A model generated the notes under the pieces. That model was not told the DNA's origin. It did no database searches and saw only the letters and a program-made list of their open reading frames with translations. DNA of 64,000 nucleotides from Fasciolopsis buskii (taxonomy: Eukaryota > Platyhelminthes > Trematoda > Plagiorchiida > Fasciolidae). The stretch is from assembly GCA_008360955.1 (NCBI GenBank), contig LUCM01010003.1, positions 83,397-147,396 on the forward strand, written 5' to 3'. Positions within the stretch are counted from its first letter, which is position 1. Each line of letters starts with the position of its first letter. The translations under genes and the position numbers were made by a program. Shown here piece after piece: positions 11,719 through 23,499 of the stretch.

Positions 11719-12770
11719 TCAAGTTAAAGGTGGATAGCAAAGTGTTTGGACGTGCGTACCGCGAAATCCTGAGATCAAGAAAATCAATAACATGAATGTC
11801 ACACAGAAAGCACAAGTGAACCCTGCATTGACCAACAGGTGCGCGAACAATTTTGTGACCTCAAAGCCATCGCCAGCGTAGATAACGCCAAGTGCAAAAG
11901 GATCCATTTGGCAGTAGTAATGGAGAGTAATCCCGAACATGCCCGCAAGCCACATATTTCACTGCGCCAAATAAGGACTGTACCCAGAAGCTTCCAGAGG
12001 TCATTTGGATAGGATTTGGGACCCGTCAAGAGCAGAAACCTAGAAATGAAGCTTGAGACATCAAAAGTAAGAGTCCACAGCTGGTGAACATGTAGATGAT
12101 AAAGGTGTAAAAAGCTTCACAAGGCTAGTAGTTACGAACCATCTAGTAACTGTTAAGTGGGTAGAGATAGTGGGACACCGGAACCAGCGCCGTCCGAGTT
12201 TCTATCAAAAGCCAGATAGGCACACTATGACCAAGAAAGACACGACTCCCATTCCCTGTGAAGTCAAGCAGCGATTAATGGGTCAGTTCGCCCGATAGTG
12301 AACCTTGCTGATTTCAGGTGATGCTTTGCGCCCCAGGACAGGGCGAGGTCCAATTTGAGGCAAAACCTAAAGGAGTTGGAAATTACGTGAACACTCACCG
12401 TATTCTTTAAAGAAGACCCCAATCACTAGAAGGCCAAAAGTAATCAAAACTGGAACGTGATCATTGGAGTCGAGGAGTTTGTTGTTGAAGTTGCTGAGGG
12501 CCCGAAAATATGTCAAAACGTAGATGACTGCCTTTTGAAGGTGATGCAGCGGAGGTATCTGATGTATCGGAAGTATAGAGCTAAAAACGTATTCGGAGAG
12601 AAAAGGAATTTTTAGTATAGACGACCTGATCCACGAGAAACCTGAGATAGGATTACGTAAGTTTAAAATTCAGCTGTATTGCAGCCGTCAAACGAAGGTC
12701 GAATGATAAACAAAATCATGTATATCGAAGTCATGACGCCAGCCAGAATGACAACTAAAGTCTGCACAGC
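11719..12770 (-). CDS. candidate exons of a hydrophobic, membrane-type protein (possibly pseudogene or repeat-encoded)
   Basis: The minus strand has a hydrophobic run (VVILAGVMTSIYMILFII, about 12700-12760). A longer open segment follows, containing AVIYVLTYFRALSN and VLITFGLLVIGVFF, and ends at a donor-like G|GTGAGT near 12397. After about 136 bases an acceptor-like TTCACAG precedes GNGSRVFLGH (about 12230-12257) in a matching phase. Further down FTSCGLLLL and CAFCVTFMLLIFLISGF are also membrane-like. In-frame stops break the last part, and the family is unknown to me. It lies in purine-rich sequence near copies of the unclassified repeat, so it may belong to a transposon. Confidence 0.25.
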
Positions 12771-13007
12771 TCACCGGATAAAACTGCAGGGCGTGCCTGC
12801 TCACTAATGACAGTTTGTCACTTTAGCCCCCAGGTCGCTGGCTGGGGGTGTGGGGCTGCCTAAGATAAGGAGCGGAGGAAGAATTCGTGAGCCTGTTACA
12901 TCAAGATGTTTCGGTGCAAAATGTTAAAGACAACTGATTCGAAACCGGGTGGAATCCGTCGAATTTGGACCTGATGATTAATGAGCACGAGAACAACCGA
13001 AACCTTT

Positions 13008-13025
13008 TAGTAGTAGTAGTAGTAG
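13008..13025. repeat. (TAG)6 microsatellite
   Basis: Six perfect TAG units. No coding or regulatory context is apparent. Confidence 0.9.
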
Positions 13026-13689
13026 CAGCCACGATCTGATTGAACGGACGCTCTGATTGAAATCGCCAGAAGCTACTTTCATCTGCAAGAACGTTAGCAG
13101 GATGAGCAAAGTGGAACTTGATTCGGGAGTGAAAGGCCCAAATGGGAATTAGATAACGAGGAATAGTCGGCGGGAAGCCACTAGAGCAAAACGAAAGGCA
13201 CTCTTCCGTTGTTCCACAGCAGGTTTACCCCAATGCGGTAGAGCAAATAGCGAGATAGGCCATCCGGTGTAGGCAGGGAACTGAGAACAGCCACGGAGAC
13301 CGACGGTCCGCCAGTTAGCCGTATGGGGAAAGAACACCATATCGTAAAATTATCTGGGGAAGTTTGGTTGTATGTCCATGGGGAGCCGAAGACATCCCCC
13401 GAAAGAAAGCTCTCAGAAGGTGAACTAGTCTCAAACAGGTACTAACGGTACGTGCGAGCAGGTGGCTTCCTAAGTGCTAGTTATGGTCACTGCAGGCGAA
13501 AGATGGTTGGATTGAGCGCGTGGATATAAACAGCAAAACGGACTCCCTTGGACAATGCTTGATGTGTGTCCGTAAGTGACTAAGGAGACTAAGGCCTCCC
13601 GAGGAGGAAAGCCGCTCCCTGAAATCCTAATGAACTAAAAAAATTCATGGGGATGCTAGATGGATGAAGTCTATATGGCATACATAAAG

Positions 13690-14390
13690 CCAACGTCAAA
13701 CACGTGTCGCAGGTAGTGTGCAAGTGTATTTTCTAAACGTGTTGGACACTTTGGATCAAAGGGCCCTCCCTTTTGATGAGAAGGTAACATTAGTGTTGGT
13801 TACAGAAGATAGGGGACCGATGGACGCAGAAGCTGCACTACCGGCAGGTAAGTCTCCCTTGCACTTTATCCAAACATTTGGAGGAACTAATGAGAGCACG
13901 CGCAAACATCTAACGGGAAAACTACTAAAATAAGGGACATTTTACTGCTTCAAGAATGATAAACAACTCCGAAATTTGCAACGTTTCTTCGATGAACATA
14001 CTCTGCGGAAGGATGAGGAAAAAGCTGTGGAAGTCTGTACTCCGGAACTCAGAAAGGCTATTGAGTCAGTTAACGGGATACCGCTGCATTCGGAAATGCA
14101 GATCCTCTGAATACATGGTCCGCTTTGTAAATTTTTGGCGGATTTCACAAGTAACGGGACTTAGTATGCTTAGGTGGGGAAAGATGAAGCAGATGTATCT
14201 CAATCCAATAAATGAATGCAGTGTGAGTCAGTACACGGAGTTTTCTTTTTCCTGTTTAAATAGGTGACTTTCCCATTGAGTTAGCACTGCAACGATTCAT
14301 GTTTGCAGATGACGAAAAAACCAGAGCTGCAGAAGACAGCGAAGGTGGTTGCCAAATAGTCTATGGTCCTACCATGGGCACACAGGTGTA
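13690..14390 (+). CDS. candidate exon cluster, family unknown
   Basis: Three open blocks have splice-like borders. The first (about 13714-13847) reads VYFLNVLDTLDQRALPFDEK and ends at a perfect donor, CAG|GTAAGT. The second, from about 13955, reads LRNLQRFFDEHTLRKDEEKA and later ELRKAIESVNGIPL, and is strongly helical and charged. The third starts at 14264 after a polypyrimidine acceptor (CTTTTTCCTGTTTAAATAG) and reads DFPIELALQRFMFADDEK. I recognise no family. An in-frame TGA at 14108 breaks the second block unless a donor lies before it. Either a small host gene or a decayed retrogene; low confidence. Confidence 0.3.
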
Positions 14391-14869
14391 ATAGGCTTTT
14401 TATTACAAACAAAATCGCGTACTGACCGAAATCTCAAAACTAATAGCTGTCACAGAAGAGGGCCGGTTATTGACCTTGGAACCGACCAAGAAGACTTTGA
14501 ACACAGATTAGTCATAACGACGGAATTTAAGTGAAATGAAAGTGTAACTGAGAGCTCACGGGGCTAAAAGAAAATCTTTTCAACTCAAATTGACCATACC
14601 TTGTAGGAAGGTAAAATTGTTTGTACCAGTGTGCAAGACGATCGTTTGATCCCGCCCAAAATCCTGCGTCTCTGCTTGAGCCACATTCCTCAAGATTATG
14701 CTGACTGTCCGGAGGACGAGACGCTATGGGCCATTTCTACATCTGAGGGTGCGCAAATAGGATGTATGAAAGGATAGCAGATGCAGCTGACCTTTTCTCA
14801 TCATGAAAAGAAAGCCCTTGAAGATATAACTAATGCGTGCAAAATATTAATGGCCCGACTGGCATACAA

Positions 14870-15800
14870 ATATTAGTAAAAATAATGGATTTGTGAGAAG
14901 CATGCGCAAGGCAAGATCAAATTTTTGATAGGATGTTGCACAGGCAGTGAGAATAACAGAAATGAAGATGGATAGGCGGATGAGCGCAACCTTGATTTAT
15001 TGAAGTAGCACATTGGAAATTGAAATAGGATGCCGTAAAGCAATGGGGACGTATAAGTATGCAGTTAAGAATCGCGAACTAATTTCACAAAATTATACAG
15101 AGTTTTCTGGGACTAGTTGCGAGCAGCGGACTGCGAGTCATTTCGTGTTTCAGAGGCCCAAATCTGGGTATTGCGTGCGTATAAAATAGCCAAAGCTCAA
15201 CGACGGATGTCAAGATATGGTCGGGGCCCTCAAACGTCAAGAACGTTACGTGATAGACGGAAACGTTGAGCTGAGATGACAAGTAATAGTAATATGTCAG
15301 TTGGACGGAAGTGGGCAAAACCAGACGGAACTTCGTGCAAACTGGACAAACACACTTGTGATAACGGCTGAAAAATGCTGCAGGCGGAAGGGTACTGTCA
15401 AGATTGTCTCAAACTATCTGGAGGGAGTTTATGAAGCTTCGGAAGTTTAACTCCGTAGAATAGTGATTGTATTTGGATGCGGATGGCGGTAGGCTGCACT
15501 GGAAGATGAGCCAGACAGGAAATTTTGTGCAAGAATATAACTTAATTAGGCTACCCAAGAACGTAGTATATGCCGTCATTTTTTGTTGTCCCAGATTTGA
15601 TCCTAGTGGACAGTACGAGTGGCGAAGATGGGGAGCGCGAGCCGTTCCGGAGAAAGCAGCAATCATGGTTTTGTCCAATCACAAAGATGCGAGTTGAGAT
15701 TTTCAATACGATATTCAGCGTAGTTTCCGTTGACCGGGCCAGAACTCGAGCGCCAGTTCTAGCTAACAGGTTCCTAGCAGAAATGACATGATAGCAGACT
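14870..15800 (-). repeat. unclassified interspersed repeat, copy A (minus orientation)
   Basis: It aligns with 26000-26930 in the same orientation and with 9100-10330 inverted. On the minus strand, copies A and B both keep a frame starting MxKT and sharing the segment KMTA followed by an aliphatic stretch (A: 15409-15678; B: 26644-26829). That suggests the ancestor was coding on this strand. A common core CATGCGCAAGGCAAGATC lies at about 14909. No known transposon domain is visible, so the class is open. Confidence 0.6.
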
Positions 15801-16317
15801 TGGAACCACCATCAGGAGGGTGTGACGGCTATCAGCGCGTCTACTCCGGGTGCGAGATCGGAAACGCAAAACAGCAAAGTAGCCAGTCTTGGGTGACAAC
15901 TTGGGGTTATATTGAATATTGGATCGGGACAACATACCTGTGACATAAAGCTTCTATTCCGTAACATGTGGTAACTAGAATTGAGCTACGGTAGCAGTTT
16001 TAGGGGTAATTGAAGGTTTGGGGCTACCGAGAACGACCTAAAATGGATAAGATGACATGGAGAGCGAGAAGTACACAGGCTGGTGTTTCAAATCGCAGAA
16101 TTTGACGAGAGCGTGGATCCATCAAAATGTACGTTGACATTTTCGTCAGCCCTCATTGGGAGAATTTCGAGAGCCATTCGCTCAAGCCGCTGGTGAAGAG
16201 GGTACATCACTACAAGAGACGTCAAAAAGTGCATTAGCGGGGATGTGTGATGAAGTGAGGAAGCTAGAAGTGAAACCGAATCCCAGATGGTGATCTCAGC
16301 AAAGATTCGGTCGCGAA

Positions 16318-17051
16318 CTAAAAATCTGACACAGGTTCGTAAGCCTCGACTAGGCGAATATTAGCTCGTGTCAGGTTAATTAAATACTGGACTTCCAGTA
16401 ACTTTGCCAGCTGGGCTTTGAACTGAGCTAAATTTGGGCACGACCACAGGGAACTAGGGAGTTTGTTCCACAGTTTCGAGTAAGCAACTGTGAAGAATTC
16501 AGCCCCGGTCTATAACCCAGTCACAGATAGTCCTACCGAGTGGTATCTGCTACGAAGTGGGTATGAGAGATTACCAGCGCCGTGTATGACGTTTGTAGTA
16601 GAGTGAACATCATTGCCGCAAAGATTAAAGAGAAATGCAAGGCTTAAGTTTACTCGAAGAAGACATATTGGTCCAAGTCCAAGCAGCCCGCATCTGGCTC
16701 TGTACTTTCAGCTGGGTGAAGGGCCAAGGAAATTTCTAATGAACGCCCACTACACATTCTCGATTGCAATTCGATCGACTTCGCGCATATGCAGAAAGAC
16801 AATCGGGCCGTACTCAATGTGGTGCCCAGCATGGGACTTAGAGGTAATAATTCTGCAGTCTTGAAGGCGGAATGCATTTAAGATCATTGTGGCGGTTCTC
16901 TTAGCTACAGGGTCTGACGGTGAGCCTGCTCGTGGAAGTTGAAAGAGCAGGAGTATTGTAACCCTAAGTCCTTAACTGTGTGGCAAATAATTGGCATGCC
17001 GTTTATAGAGAGGGCTCCCGGAGGAACATGGCATTTTTATGTTATCAGAGA
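16318..17051 (-). pseudogene. CR1 ORF2 C-terminal domain
   Basis: The frame ending at 16318 can be read back through three in-frame stops. It contains the motif YSKLWNKLPSSLW (about 16445-16485), followed by FKAQLAKLLE, the usual C-terminal signature of CR1/Jockey-type LINE proteins in which the words LWNxLP and FKxxLxxxL recur. RLQDCRIITSKSH near 16840 is where the family has the RVQRRATK region. It is the last part of ORF2 and is separated from the RT block by frame breaks only. Confidence 0.75.
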
Positions 17052-18197
17052 TTATTTGTCAGCAGAGAATTTCATGTGCCACTTGGAATGCCAGTTATCA
17101 AGAGACTGTGGGTCTTCATTGATAAATTCACGAGTGGAGCTAAATAAAGCAGTCCCAAAACAGTAGACTATTTTAATATCATAGGCAAACAGGAATGGTG
17201 TGCCATGACGAATAACGTTAAAGATAACAATAATGTATAGCAGGAAAAGGAGAGGACCTAGAACGCTCCCCTGAATGACCCCGCTGGTAATAGCAGACGG
17301 CTGGGAAAAACAACCGTTAATGTTGACTACCTGAAAGCGATCAGAAGGGTAGGATGACAACCAAGTTAAGAGGGGATTTCTTATTCCATAAGTCTCAACA
17401 TTGGCCTGTAGTCGGGAGTGTGAAACGTGGTCAAACGCTTTTGACATATCTATCAACGTTATGAGCATCCATCGGTAGGAATCAGCACTTTTGGTAACCA
17501 AGTTTAAGAACTCAAACTGACAGGTGAGGCAGGATCGGCCCTTCAGGAAGCCTGGCTGGGACGGGCTGATAAAATTGTCAGTAGTAAGGAAGTTAATCAG
17601 TTGTTCTTTATTAATCTTTTTCAAAATTCTGGATAGTACTGGAGTGTGGTTTTCGGGGCGAACGTTTTCAGGTTCATGCATGGAACCCTGTTTTTGACGT
17701 GGATCATTAATGGAGGTTTTCCATTTTGACGGAAATGTAGCGCCGGACTTGGAGCGCGAGAAAAGATTTAGAAGGAACAGTGGAAGATCCGGACCAGTAG
17801 TGCAAAATAGGGCTCTTGGGTCGCAATCAGGGCCCAAACTGTGGGAGGGCTTGGCATATTTCATCATATTGATGATGGCAGCAACGTCGAAAGGAGTGGA
17901 GGATAATCCAACCGAAGTTAAAATGGGTTGGATATTAAAGGGTTTCTGATTTTCATTAATGATAGTAGAAGAGAAACATGCATTGAATGCTTCTGTGATG
18001 TCTACGGGGGACTCGATGTGTAAGCTATTAAACATGATCAAGTTCGAAACAGTTGACGATTTGGGCTGCGGGCGAGCTTTGAAAATCTGGGAAGTCTTCC
18101 GAACTGGTGTAGGCGAACCAAGAGCTAGCCCTTTCTGCCTTTTTAACCTTACTTTGGACTCCATAAGACGTTCTTGTTGCAAGCGGTTGACTTGCAC
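17052..18197 (-). pseudogene. CR1 ORF2 reverse transcriptase domain
   Basis: A 381-codon open stretch carries the fingers and palm of a LINE reverse transcriptase. Present are the region before motif 1 (FNACFSS), SQPGFLKGRSCLTCQ, motif A as LIDMSKAFDHVSHSRL, and motif B as GVIQGSVLGPLLFLLYI. Motif C reads FLFAYDIKIV where active elements have FADDxK, so one of the two adjacent catalytic aspartates is a tyrosine. That change alone should abolish polymerisation. The open length shows decay is more recent here than in the RTE copies. The family copies LINE RNA at nicked target DNA. Confidence 0.9.
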
Positions 18198-18499
18198 TAA
18201 GAGCGGGAATTCTCCCGTTTTATTGAAGATTTTTTGAGCCTTACAATGTTTTGTCTGGGTCCAACAAACCCTAATAGGCTTTATGGGTTTATGTTAAGTA
18301 GTCGGAGTGGACAGACGATTAAGAGGAAAAAGAAATTTTGCGTAAAGGTCGCCTGCCGCTCTCTGCGGGTCAGGTAATAAAAGGAAGCTGGACCAATCAA
18401 GGGTTTGCAGAGCGTCGGGGATTTCCTCCCAACGAGTCGACATATAGGAAGAGGCAGCGTGGTGGGTATACATAGGTGAGAAAGGTTTGTTAAGGAGAG

Positions 18500-19276
18500 G
18501 GAAGCTACACGTGGCCATCTTGTGGTCACTCTCAGGGAAAGGTTTAGCACTAAAACCTTAACATTAGGAGTGCTAAGCGTAAAAACTAGATATATGATAT
18601 TATGAGACCTTGTGGGCGCAGTCAGATGCTGAGTCCAACACTCTGCTTGCGTTTCAGAAACAAAGTTGTGTGTGGTAGGTGGAGCGGATAAAGGGGACCA
18701 AAAATGTTTGGGGCATTGAAGTCACCTGCAAATATCTTACGCCTGCGGGGGGAGACCTGAAAGATGAATGAAGGCTCGGGATAGACGCGAAATAGCAGAA
18801 CTATCTGAGTTTGGTGGTCGGTATACACATCCTATGTGGATTAGGAGCTCGGGTAACTGTACCAGAAGCCAAATAGTCTCAAGGATAGAACCAAGAAGTG
18901 GGTGATGGAGAACGAAAGCTTTGTGTGGCTGCTTCACGTAGGTCAGACAACCACCTCCTCTACGATCTGATCTATTGATTTGGAAGAGCGTATAACCCGC
19001 TAGTAAAAAAGACGGAGTGGAGCTGTGGTCTTTCAGCCAAGCCTCTGTTACCAAAATAATGTCGTAAGAGTTTTTAGCCGCTAACAGTCTCAGCTCCCTC
19101 AATTTATGAGTCAGTGAGCGGGAGTTCAGGAGGAGTAGGGAAATTTCACTGGAACGTTTAAGTCCATGTGACATCACAGATGTGGGTTCGATCGGGGTCA
19201 AATAATCAAGGAATGCATTAGAGGTTCGGATAATGCACACCTGTGATAAAAGAGTAAGTTCATTGGAGTCAGGCAT
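18500..19276 (-). pseudogene. CR1 ORF2 endonuclease domain
   Basis: The minus strand reads LLLLNSRSLTHKLRELRLL (about 19085-19145), then DIILVTEAWL with the catalytic Glu of TEAWL, RGGGCLTYVK, IGCVYRPPNSD, AGDFNAP (about 18730) and, after frame changes, ESDHKMATC (about 18525) with the terminal SDH. These are the standard landmarks of the APE-like endonuclease of CR1-type LINEs. The frame shifts near 18740 and again near 18620. It continues into the RT block through a linker of about 100 codons. Confidence 0.85.
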
Positions 19277-19589
19277 ACTGGCCGGCGAGACTGTCTTTGT
19301 TAATGGATTTGAGGGCTGAAGACGAAGGTGATGAAAGAAACTTGGGAATTAATGAGCCGGTTGTTAGAGGATGCCAGTTTTGGGATGTGGTAACAGTGAG
19401 GGTCGAACCGTGTTAGGTGGCCAAATTGTCACCTTGTCATGGCGGGACTTGGCAATCTAGGGGGTTAGTGGGGAGGGGGATATGGAAAATGCCGGAGAAA
19501 AAGCCGGTAAGCAAGTATGCATATGAATTTTGGGGATAGGCGTTTCTTTTGGAATTCGCGGGAGTCAGGACAGCAGTGCTTTCTAGCTG

Positions 19590-21310
19590 AGGCAATTAGG
19601 TTAAGCGCTGGACAAGAAAGGGTTGGTAAAGAACTCTCATGATAGGTTGTGACTCAGTGGGCGAAATACGGTTATCTAAAGTTTGCCAGGTAGCCTGGGA
19701 GGATCCAGGGGTAAATCGTGCAAAATTATGAGGATACTGGTAGAAAAGGAGCACTGGAGTGGCTAAAATGAATCTAAATAGAGTTGACTTGTAGGTGAAT
19801 GGAAGTAAGGAGGATAAGCGACAGGCCCCAATTAAGGGGGGCGTTAGTGCCATGCTGGAATGCGGCAACTGTTACCGAAAGATGGTGGAGGCATGAATAC
19901 AGTGGGCCAATCAACTCGTGACTGTAGGCGACAGGATGGCTAGTGATGCGTGGGGTTTTATTGTTAGTTGAATAGGCCACTGGTATGCGCTTCCTGCGGA
20001 ATTCAACTGATTTTGGCTGGATGCCATGCTGTTGTTTGACGGAAGGACGAGGACGTGCTAGAGGGCGTATCTGGGTTGAGGTATATGCCAAGTGGTTGAT
20101 ATTAGCCTGAGAAGACATCAGTGAGACGGCAGTCATCTGCGTGGTTACACCGTCGGTGATTTTATCTTGGGATACCAGATTTGGTAGATTAAGATTAGCA
20201 CGGTCGCGGGGTGGTTGAAAGGGAGAAGGGAACTGAGTTTCATCTAGATCTACCGGTACTGGTTTCGACCAAAGGAGATAACGTAGAGGGATCATCACTT
20301 TCGCAGCAGGTATACGCGAAGGTGGGGTGCCACTGCCATCATTAGATTTATTCTCAGACAGACAAGTGAAAGATTTGTGGGGTGAAGAGTTTGGACAGGA
20401 AATTGAGTGGCGTAAGTAGGGGAGAGGTCGGTTATACAAATTGCTTGAAGGTGTAGTTTTTGATGGGTTTTGTATTTTGGTCCCGGTAGTGGTCACCGGA
20501 CGCGGGATAGCCGGAAATGTGGAACGATGGAGACCATCACAGGAGAAGAAATGTTAGTTGAAACCTTGGCAGTGGGCTCGGGATTTGGCCCATTAGGGGG
20601 AACCTGAACTGGCAGCGCACTGGTCAGACGGGGAGCGCCCGATACAACCGATGTCCTACCAACTTGAGAAGATGCGGTAAACTTTAGTGACCGTAATATA
20701 TCTCTCTGGAACGGAGTTTTATCCGTAAACATCTTGAAATTTTTATAACGCGTATAGTTAGCAATGTTAGCTTTTTTGCTACAAACACCTTAGCAGAAAC
20801 TTCATCATGAATTTAAAATAAAATTGGACAGTTATTATTGGGGGATATTTTTCGGAGCCTAGAACACAGAAAGGGGTGGTAGGTAATGGTGCAAGCATTG
20901 AGAATGGTAGATGGGACCAGCGACAGTAGGAGGCCGTGGGGTATTTTAAAGATAACAGCGTCAATGGCATTCGCAATACGTTTGTGAGCTTCTTTAGTTA
21001 CGGAATCAAAGAAGCCTCCTGTGGCAGCTAGATTGCTGGCATTATTTTCATTGTAAAGATCAATTAGGCTGACTAATGGGGACAATTTCAAAGACAGGTC
21101 GTCGATCTGTCCCTTAGGTTTCTAGGTCCCTTAGTCTTTTCGAGACATTAAGAGTTTTGGGACGAAAACTACTGATCATGTCAATAAGCGGGACTGAGCA
21201 TATATTAGTGGGAATCAGGGGTTTTAAGGGTTTTTTGGAATTACGGTGCGGCAATGACGCCGCTTTGGTTCGGCTGGTGAAGTCAACGCACCGGTTGTAG
21301 AAAGTCAAGG
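19590..21310 (-). pseudogene. CR1 ORF1 (nucleic-acid-binding protein) remnant
   Basis: Between 21310 and 20690 pieces of one protein can be followed through several frames: EAHKRIANAIDAVIF, SRLRKISPNNNCPILF and NIANYTRYKNFKMFTDKTP. Their spacing is that of the RRM-like core known in LINE ORF1 proteins. From 20496 to 19774 a 240-codon open frame is rich in Pro, Ser, Thr and Asn and basic at its end. ORF1 proteins coat the LINE RNA. The call rests mainly on its position directly upstream of ORF2; no zinc knuckle was seen. Confidence 0.6.
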
Positions 21311-21619
21311 ATGTCTGAAGTGGCTATGAGAGGCCATAACCGTTTGGTAACAGACAATGTGATGGTGTCAAAAAGTGCGGGGGGGGCTTAAAGATGAGAA
21401 GATAAATAGACAGGCTAATTGGCAAAAGTGCTCCCAAAAGTAGATCAATAGACGGTTAGAATATGCAGTTAGCAGCATAAAGACCTTTAAAATAAGTCCG
21501 GGCGGGAGTTGAATAAGTGACGGTCCATGCTCGAAACAAATATTGACAGAAAGGTCATCGAGGGATGAGGTCAGAGGTTAATGGTCAAACGGGTCTAATT
21601 ATGCTAAAAAAATACCACA

Positions 21620-23290
21620 ATAACAAAAGACGACAGCGAGAACAACTCACAGCGAGGAACGTTGTACCGCGGTTTGTTCGGCGTGGTGGGCATACTTCTT
21701 TTAAAAGTACCATGAAGTTCTTATAGGGCTAACGGTAATATTTCACTCCAAATCGGGTTGGCCTCGGCTCGCAGAGCGGCTTTTAGTCGCCGGTGAAACT
21801 TTCCGACAAATCAGTGGCAAACGGGTGCCAGGCAGATGTTACAATTTGTTTGCAACCCAGATTCCGAAGCACATTTCTAAACGCCCTGTCAAAATGCGAG
21901 CCAAGGTTTTGTCACCATAGAGAGGCAACGGAATGTGCCAAACCTAACGCAGAGGGTGGCCTTTAAGATCTCTTTAGACTTAGGAAGGGGGGTTGGTATA
22001 GCTTATGGCTAGCGAGTGAAGTGCTTTACACAGGTGAGCAGGTAGACGTATCCGTGAGATGGTGACAGAAGCCCTCCGACATCAAAATGTACATGATGAC
22101 GGCATGTCTCGGGCTCTGAGAACTTAGCCAGTGTGGTTCCGTTATACCGATGCTCTGTACCCTCACGTTGGGAGCAGGTGTTAGACCACTGACGCTCGTC
22201 ACCATTAACGTTGATCCACTTAAAACCCTCCCTCACCACTCCTACCAGAATAGTCACACCCGGGTTGTGCAATGTAAGAAACGTGGGGCAGTGACGGCCT
22301 AATGACAATACCGGCTTTCGGCGACCCGTCCATAGGTCGCAAAGAATTATAATCTATTGTGCCATGATAGGTTTAGACCATATGATTAATGAAGTGTTCT
22401 AAGTAGGTCGATTTGAGGTCCATCACCTGGGTCTGTGCCACTGCTTCGAAGTCGATGCTTGGTGTTGAACACAATTAAGCCGGCGTTTATGGTAAAATAC
22501 ATAAGTGGCGGAGTTGTATTTCCCGGAGGCATAACGGATGTCCACAAGCAACTGTGAAGCAAAGTCTCATTGGCGAATTTTGTTCCGCGAATAATTGCGG
22601 GAAGCTAGATGGAACGCCCACAAAGATGGTTTGTGATCTATGAATGGACGATATTGTAATGCGTCAAAAAGTACAGGACAATTAGGTGGACAGCGGCCGA
22701 CTCCCTGCTGATCATGTTGTATCTAGATTTTAAATCTATATCCGCTTGGAAAAGAATACCAAAGGCTGCCAAGGATCGTCACTGTGCTGTAGAAACACGG
22801 CTGAAGTTTCGGCAGCCGAAACGTTGCTTAGCAGGAATATGGATGTGGAAGGGTCGGTTTGTGGGAGTAGCACGGTTTTGGTGACAGCGTCTCAGGTGAA
22901 AGTGAGCGACTTTTGGCGGCCTCAGGAAGGGCAAACTTATGTTTAGCTCGTCGTCAGAGATATGACGGTAGCAATGGTTTCTGCACAAATGGGGATGGAA
23001 TGCCAGCGCAAGTTAACCAGATGGGTAAACTTTCGTAGTTGCTGGCACAAACGAGACTTCGGGTGGATTTGGATAATAAAAGTAATGCTCACACTTAGTT
23101 TTCAAGAATCCTTTGCTAAATATTATCAAAATCTAACGACAAAGCACATGGAACAGGCAGATCCAAATGTTGGCAACAGAGAAAAATACATGCACCGCCT
23201 GAGCAAAGACTGTTGGCTATTCAAAAAAGGCAGAAAAATTGCACCACTTTAGAACGACAGCTAATGTAATGGCACAGTCTATGCGCTATG
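21620..23290 (-). mobile_element. Ty3/Gypsy pol fragment: end of RT, RNase H, integrase
   Basis: Reading the minus strand downward, the end of RT is seen at 23270-22960 (FTHLVNLRWHSIPICAETIA matches the FLGMVNFYRRFIP block). RNase H follows at 22930-22420, with ETSAVFLQHSDDPWQPLVFF and FIDHKPS. Integrase comes next, with the catalytic-core words HVHFDVGGLLSPSHGYVYLL (about 22055-22112), LGCKQIVTSAWHP and SESF (about 21800-21870). These lie in several frames with stops, so no protein can be made. Gag, protease, the first half of RT and the LTRs were not found. The CR1 LINE begins just below its integrase end. Confidence 0.8.
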
Positions 23291-23499
23291 GCTTGGAGTA
23301 GCAGGTACTAAGCTCGGTGCGTGTGGGCAAGGAGAAATTCGGCCTCGAAGAAAAATCAGACTTCCACGCTGCAGTAACGTTATGGGACTGGATAGACATG
23401 GCAGGGTAAATCCCACAACCGAAATGAAGTGGATCCAACGCTGAGCGGGGTGATTTATTGGGTAGTTCCGAGGGCAAAGAACATAACAAGGGGGAGGTT

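Larger units (their letters stand above)
16318..21310 (-). mobile_element. CR1-type LINE, about 5 kb, both ORFs traceable, inactive
   Basis: All parts of a CR1-type non-LTR retrotransposon follow in order on the minus strand. A gag-like ORF1 (21310-19590) comes first. ORF2 follows with an AP endonuclease (19276 to about 18500), a reverse transcriptase (18197-17052) and a C-terminal domain ending at a TAG (16318-16320). Frameshifts and stops in every part show it is dead. It lies directly against a Gypsy pol fragment in the same orientation, which suggests insertion into or beside that element. No 3' octamer repeat or target-site duplication was identified, so the outer borders are approximate. 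Confidence 0.85.

Noticed and set aside
17710..18237. Plus-strand open frames opposite the CR1 reverse transcriptase
   Set aside because: Antisense shadows of a long coding-derived region.
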